NCBI GenBank assembly: GCA_040756995.1
Contig: JBFLYK010000057.1
Location: forward strand, 1 to 40,004
Source of the DNA: BP-133 sp040756995
GTDB taxonomy: Bacteria > Actinomycetota > Acidimicrobiia > IMCC26256 > BP-133
Direction of reading: 5' to 3'
DNA length: 40,004 bases
The notes beneath the pieces are model-generated. The model was not told the origin of the DNA, did no database searches, and saw only the letters and a program-made list of their open reading frames with translations. This document shows, in pieces, positions 39,892 through 40,004 of the stretch. Within the stretch, counting starts at the first letter, position 1, and each line of letters begins with the position of its first letter. The position numbers and the translations under genes were made by a program.

Positions 39892-40004
39892 ATGGCGGCC
39901 ACACAGGGGCGAAAGAGCAGCCCGGCGAAAGCGGTAAAGGCGACTCCCGCGAAGACGGCGAAGGCGGCCAAAGCGACGCCGGCCAAAACGGCGAAGACCA
40001 CCAA
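39892..40004 (+). CDS. Lys/Ala/Pro-rich histone-H1-like protein, N-terminal part
   Basis: ATG at 39892 with GAGG seven bases upstream opens a frame that runs off the window (37 residues seen). It begins MAATQGRKSSPAKAVKATPA and continues with KTAKAAKATPAKTAK-type repeats. Such low-complexity basic sequence is found in histone-H1-like nucleoid proteins, in the tail of actinobacterial HU and in some phasin-like proteins. The folded domain, if any, lies outside the window, so the family cannot be fixed. Confidence 0.6.
   Translation, partial: MAATQGRKSSPAKAVKATPAKTAKAAKATPAKTAKTT

Overview
The window looks like a chromosomal segment of a high-GC actinobacterium, most likely class Acidimicrobiia. 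The grounds are the very high GC content, frequent GTG and TTG starts, threonine-rich (TTTT-type) linkers in exported proteins, GYWLVAADGGIFAFGDA-type propeller repeats fused to a subtilase, a class E-like sortase and many CoA-metabolism genes. This assignment is inferred from style and has not been tested by phylogeny. No tRNA, rRNA, CRISPR array, phage or transposase gene is visible.

Left part (1-5.2 kb): the 5' part of a DUF222/13E12-type HNH endonuclease gene on the minus strand, behind a near-consensus promoter that overlaps a LexA-like box. It is preceded by about 1 kb of non-coding DNA with a 225-bp tandem repeat carrying nested hairpins. Then come a DUF1801 gene and a scar at about 2313 where two convergent genes (a DoxX-like membrane protein and a short-chain dehydrogenase) have both lost their 3' ends. 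A thiolase-MarR-(SDR) operon follows. A bacterioferritin-like gene and a small [2Fe-2S] protein gene diverge from a shared DtxR/IdeR-like palindrome.

Secreted and envelope block (5.3-14.9 kb): a DNRLRE/poly-Thr/glycosidase-like exported protein, then a GEMM (cyclic di-GMP-I class) riboswitch in front of an exported subtilisin-like protease with a six-repeat propeller-like tail. Next are an SRPBCC protein, a Tim44-like membrane protein, several very small membrane or lipoprotein genes, a glycine-zipper membrane protein and an MgtC-family protein.

Metabolic block (15-24.7 kb): a three-gene molybdenum hydroxylase operon (FAD, 2Fe-2S and Mo subunits; the Mo subunit has an unusual insertion), a YegP-like protein, a Cys-rich mini-protein, and a minus-strand operon DoxX, 3-hydroxyacyl-CoA dehydrogenase, biotin carboxylase/BCCP, carboxyltransferase. 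A flavin reductase gene diverges from it.

Signalling (24.8-28 kb): response regulator, histidine kinase and PepSY-like exported protein in one operon; a divergent sortase; a 55-residue protein.

Right part (28.2-39.1 kb): ten tightly packed co-directional genes, most overlapping by 4-22 bases. They encode an amidohydrolase, a phosphohistidine swivel protein without an ATP-grasp domain, a CrtC/DUF7064-like protein, a Liv-type binding lipoprotein, three uncharacterised exported or membrane proteins, a fused LivH-LivM permease and two ABC ATPases. A convergent TetR gene ends at a hairpin shared with the last ATPase gene. I read this as a candidate uptake and processing system for an unknown, probably hydrophobic or organic-acid, substrate, and consider it the best candidate for an undescribed system here. 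The window ends inside a Lys/Ala/Pro-rich, histone-H1-like gene.
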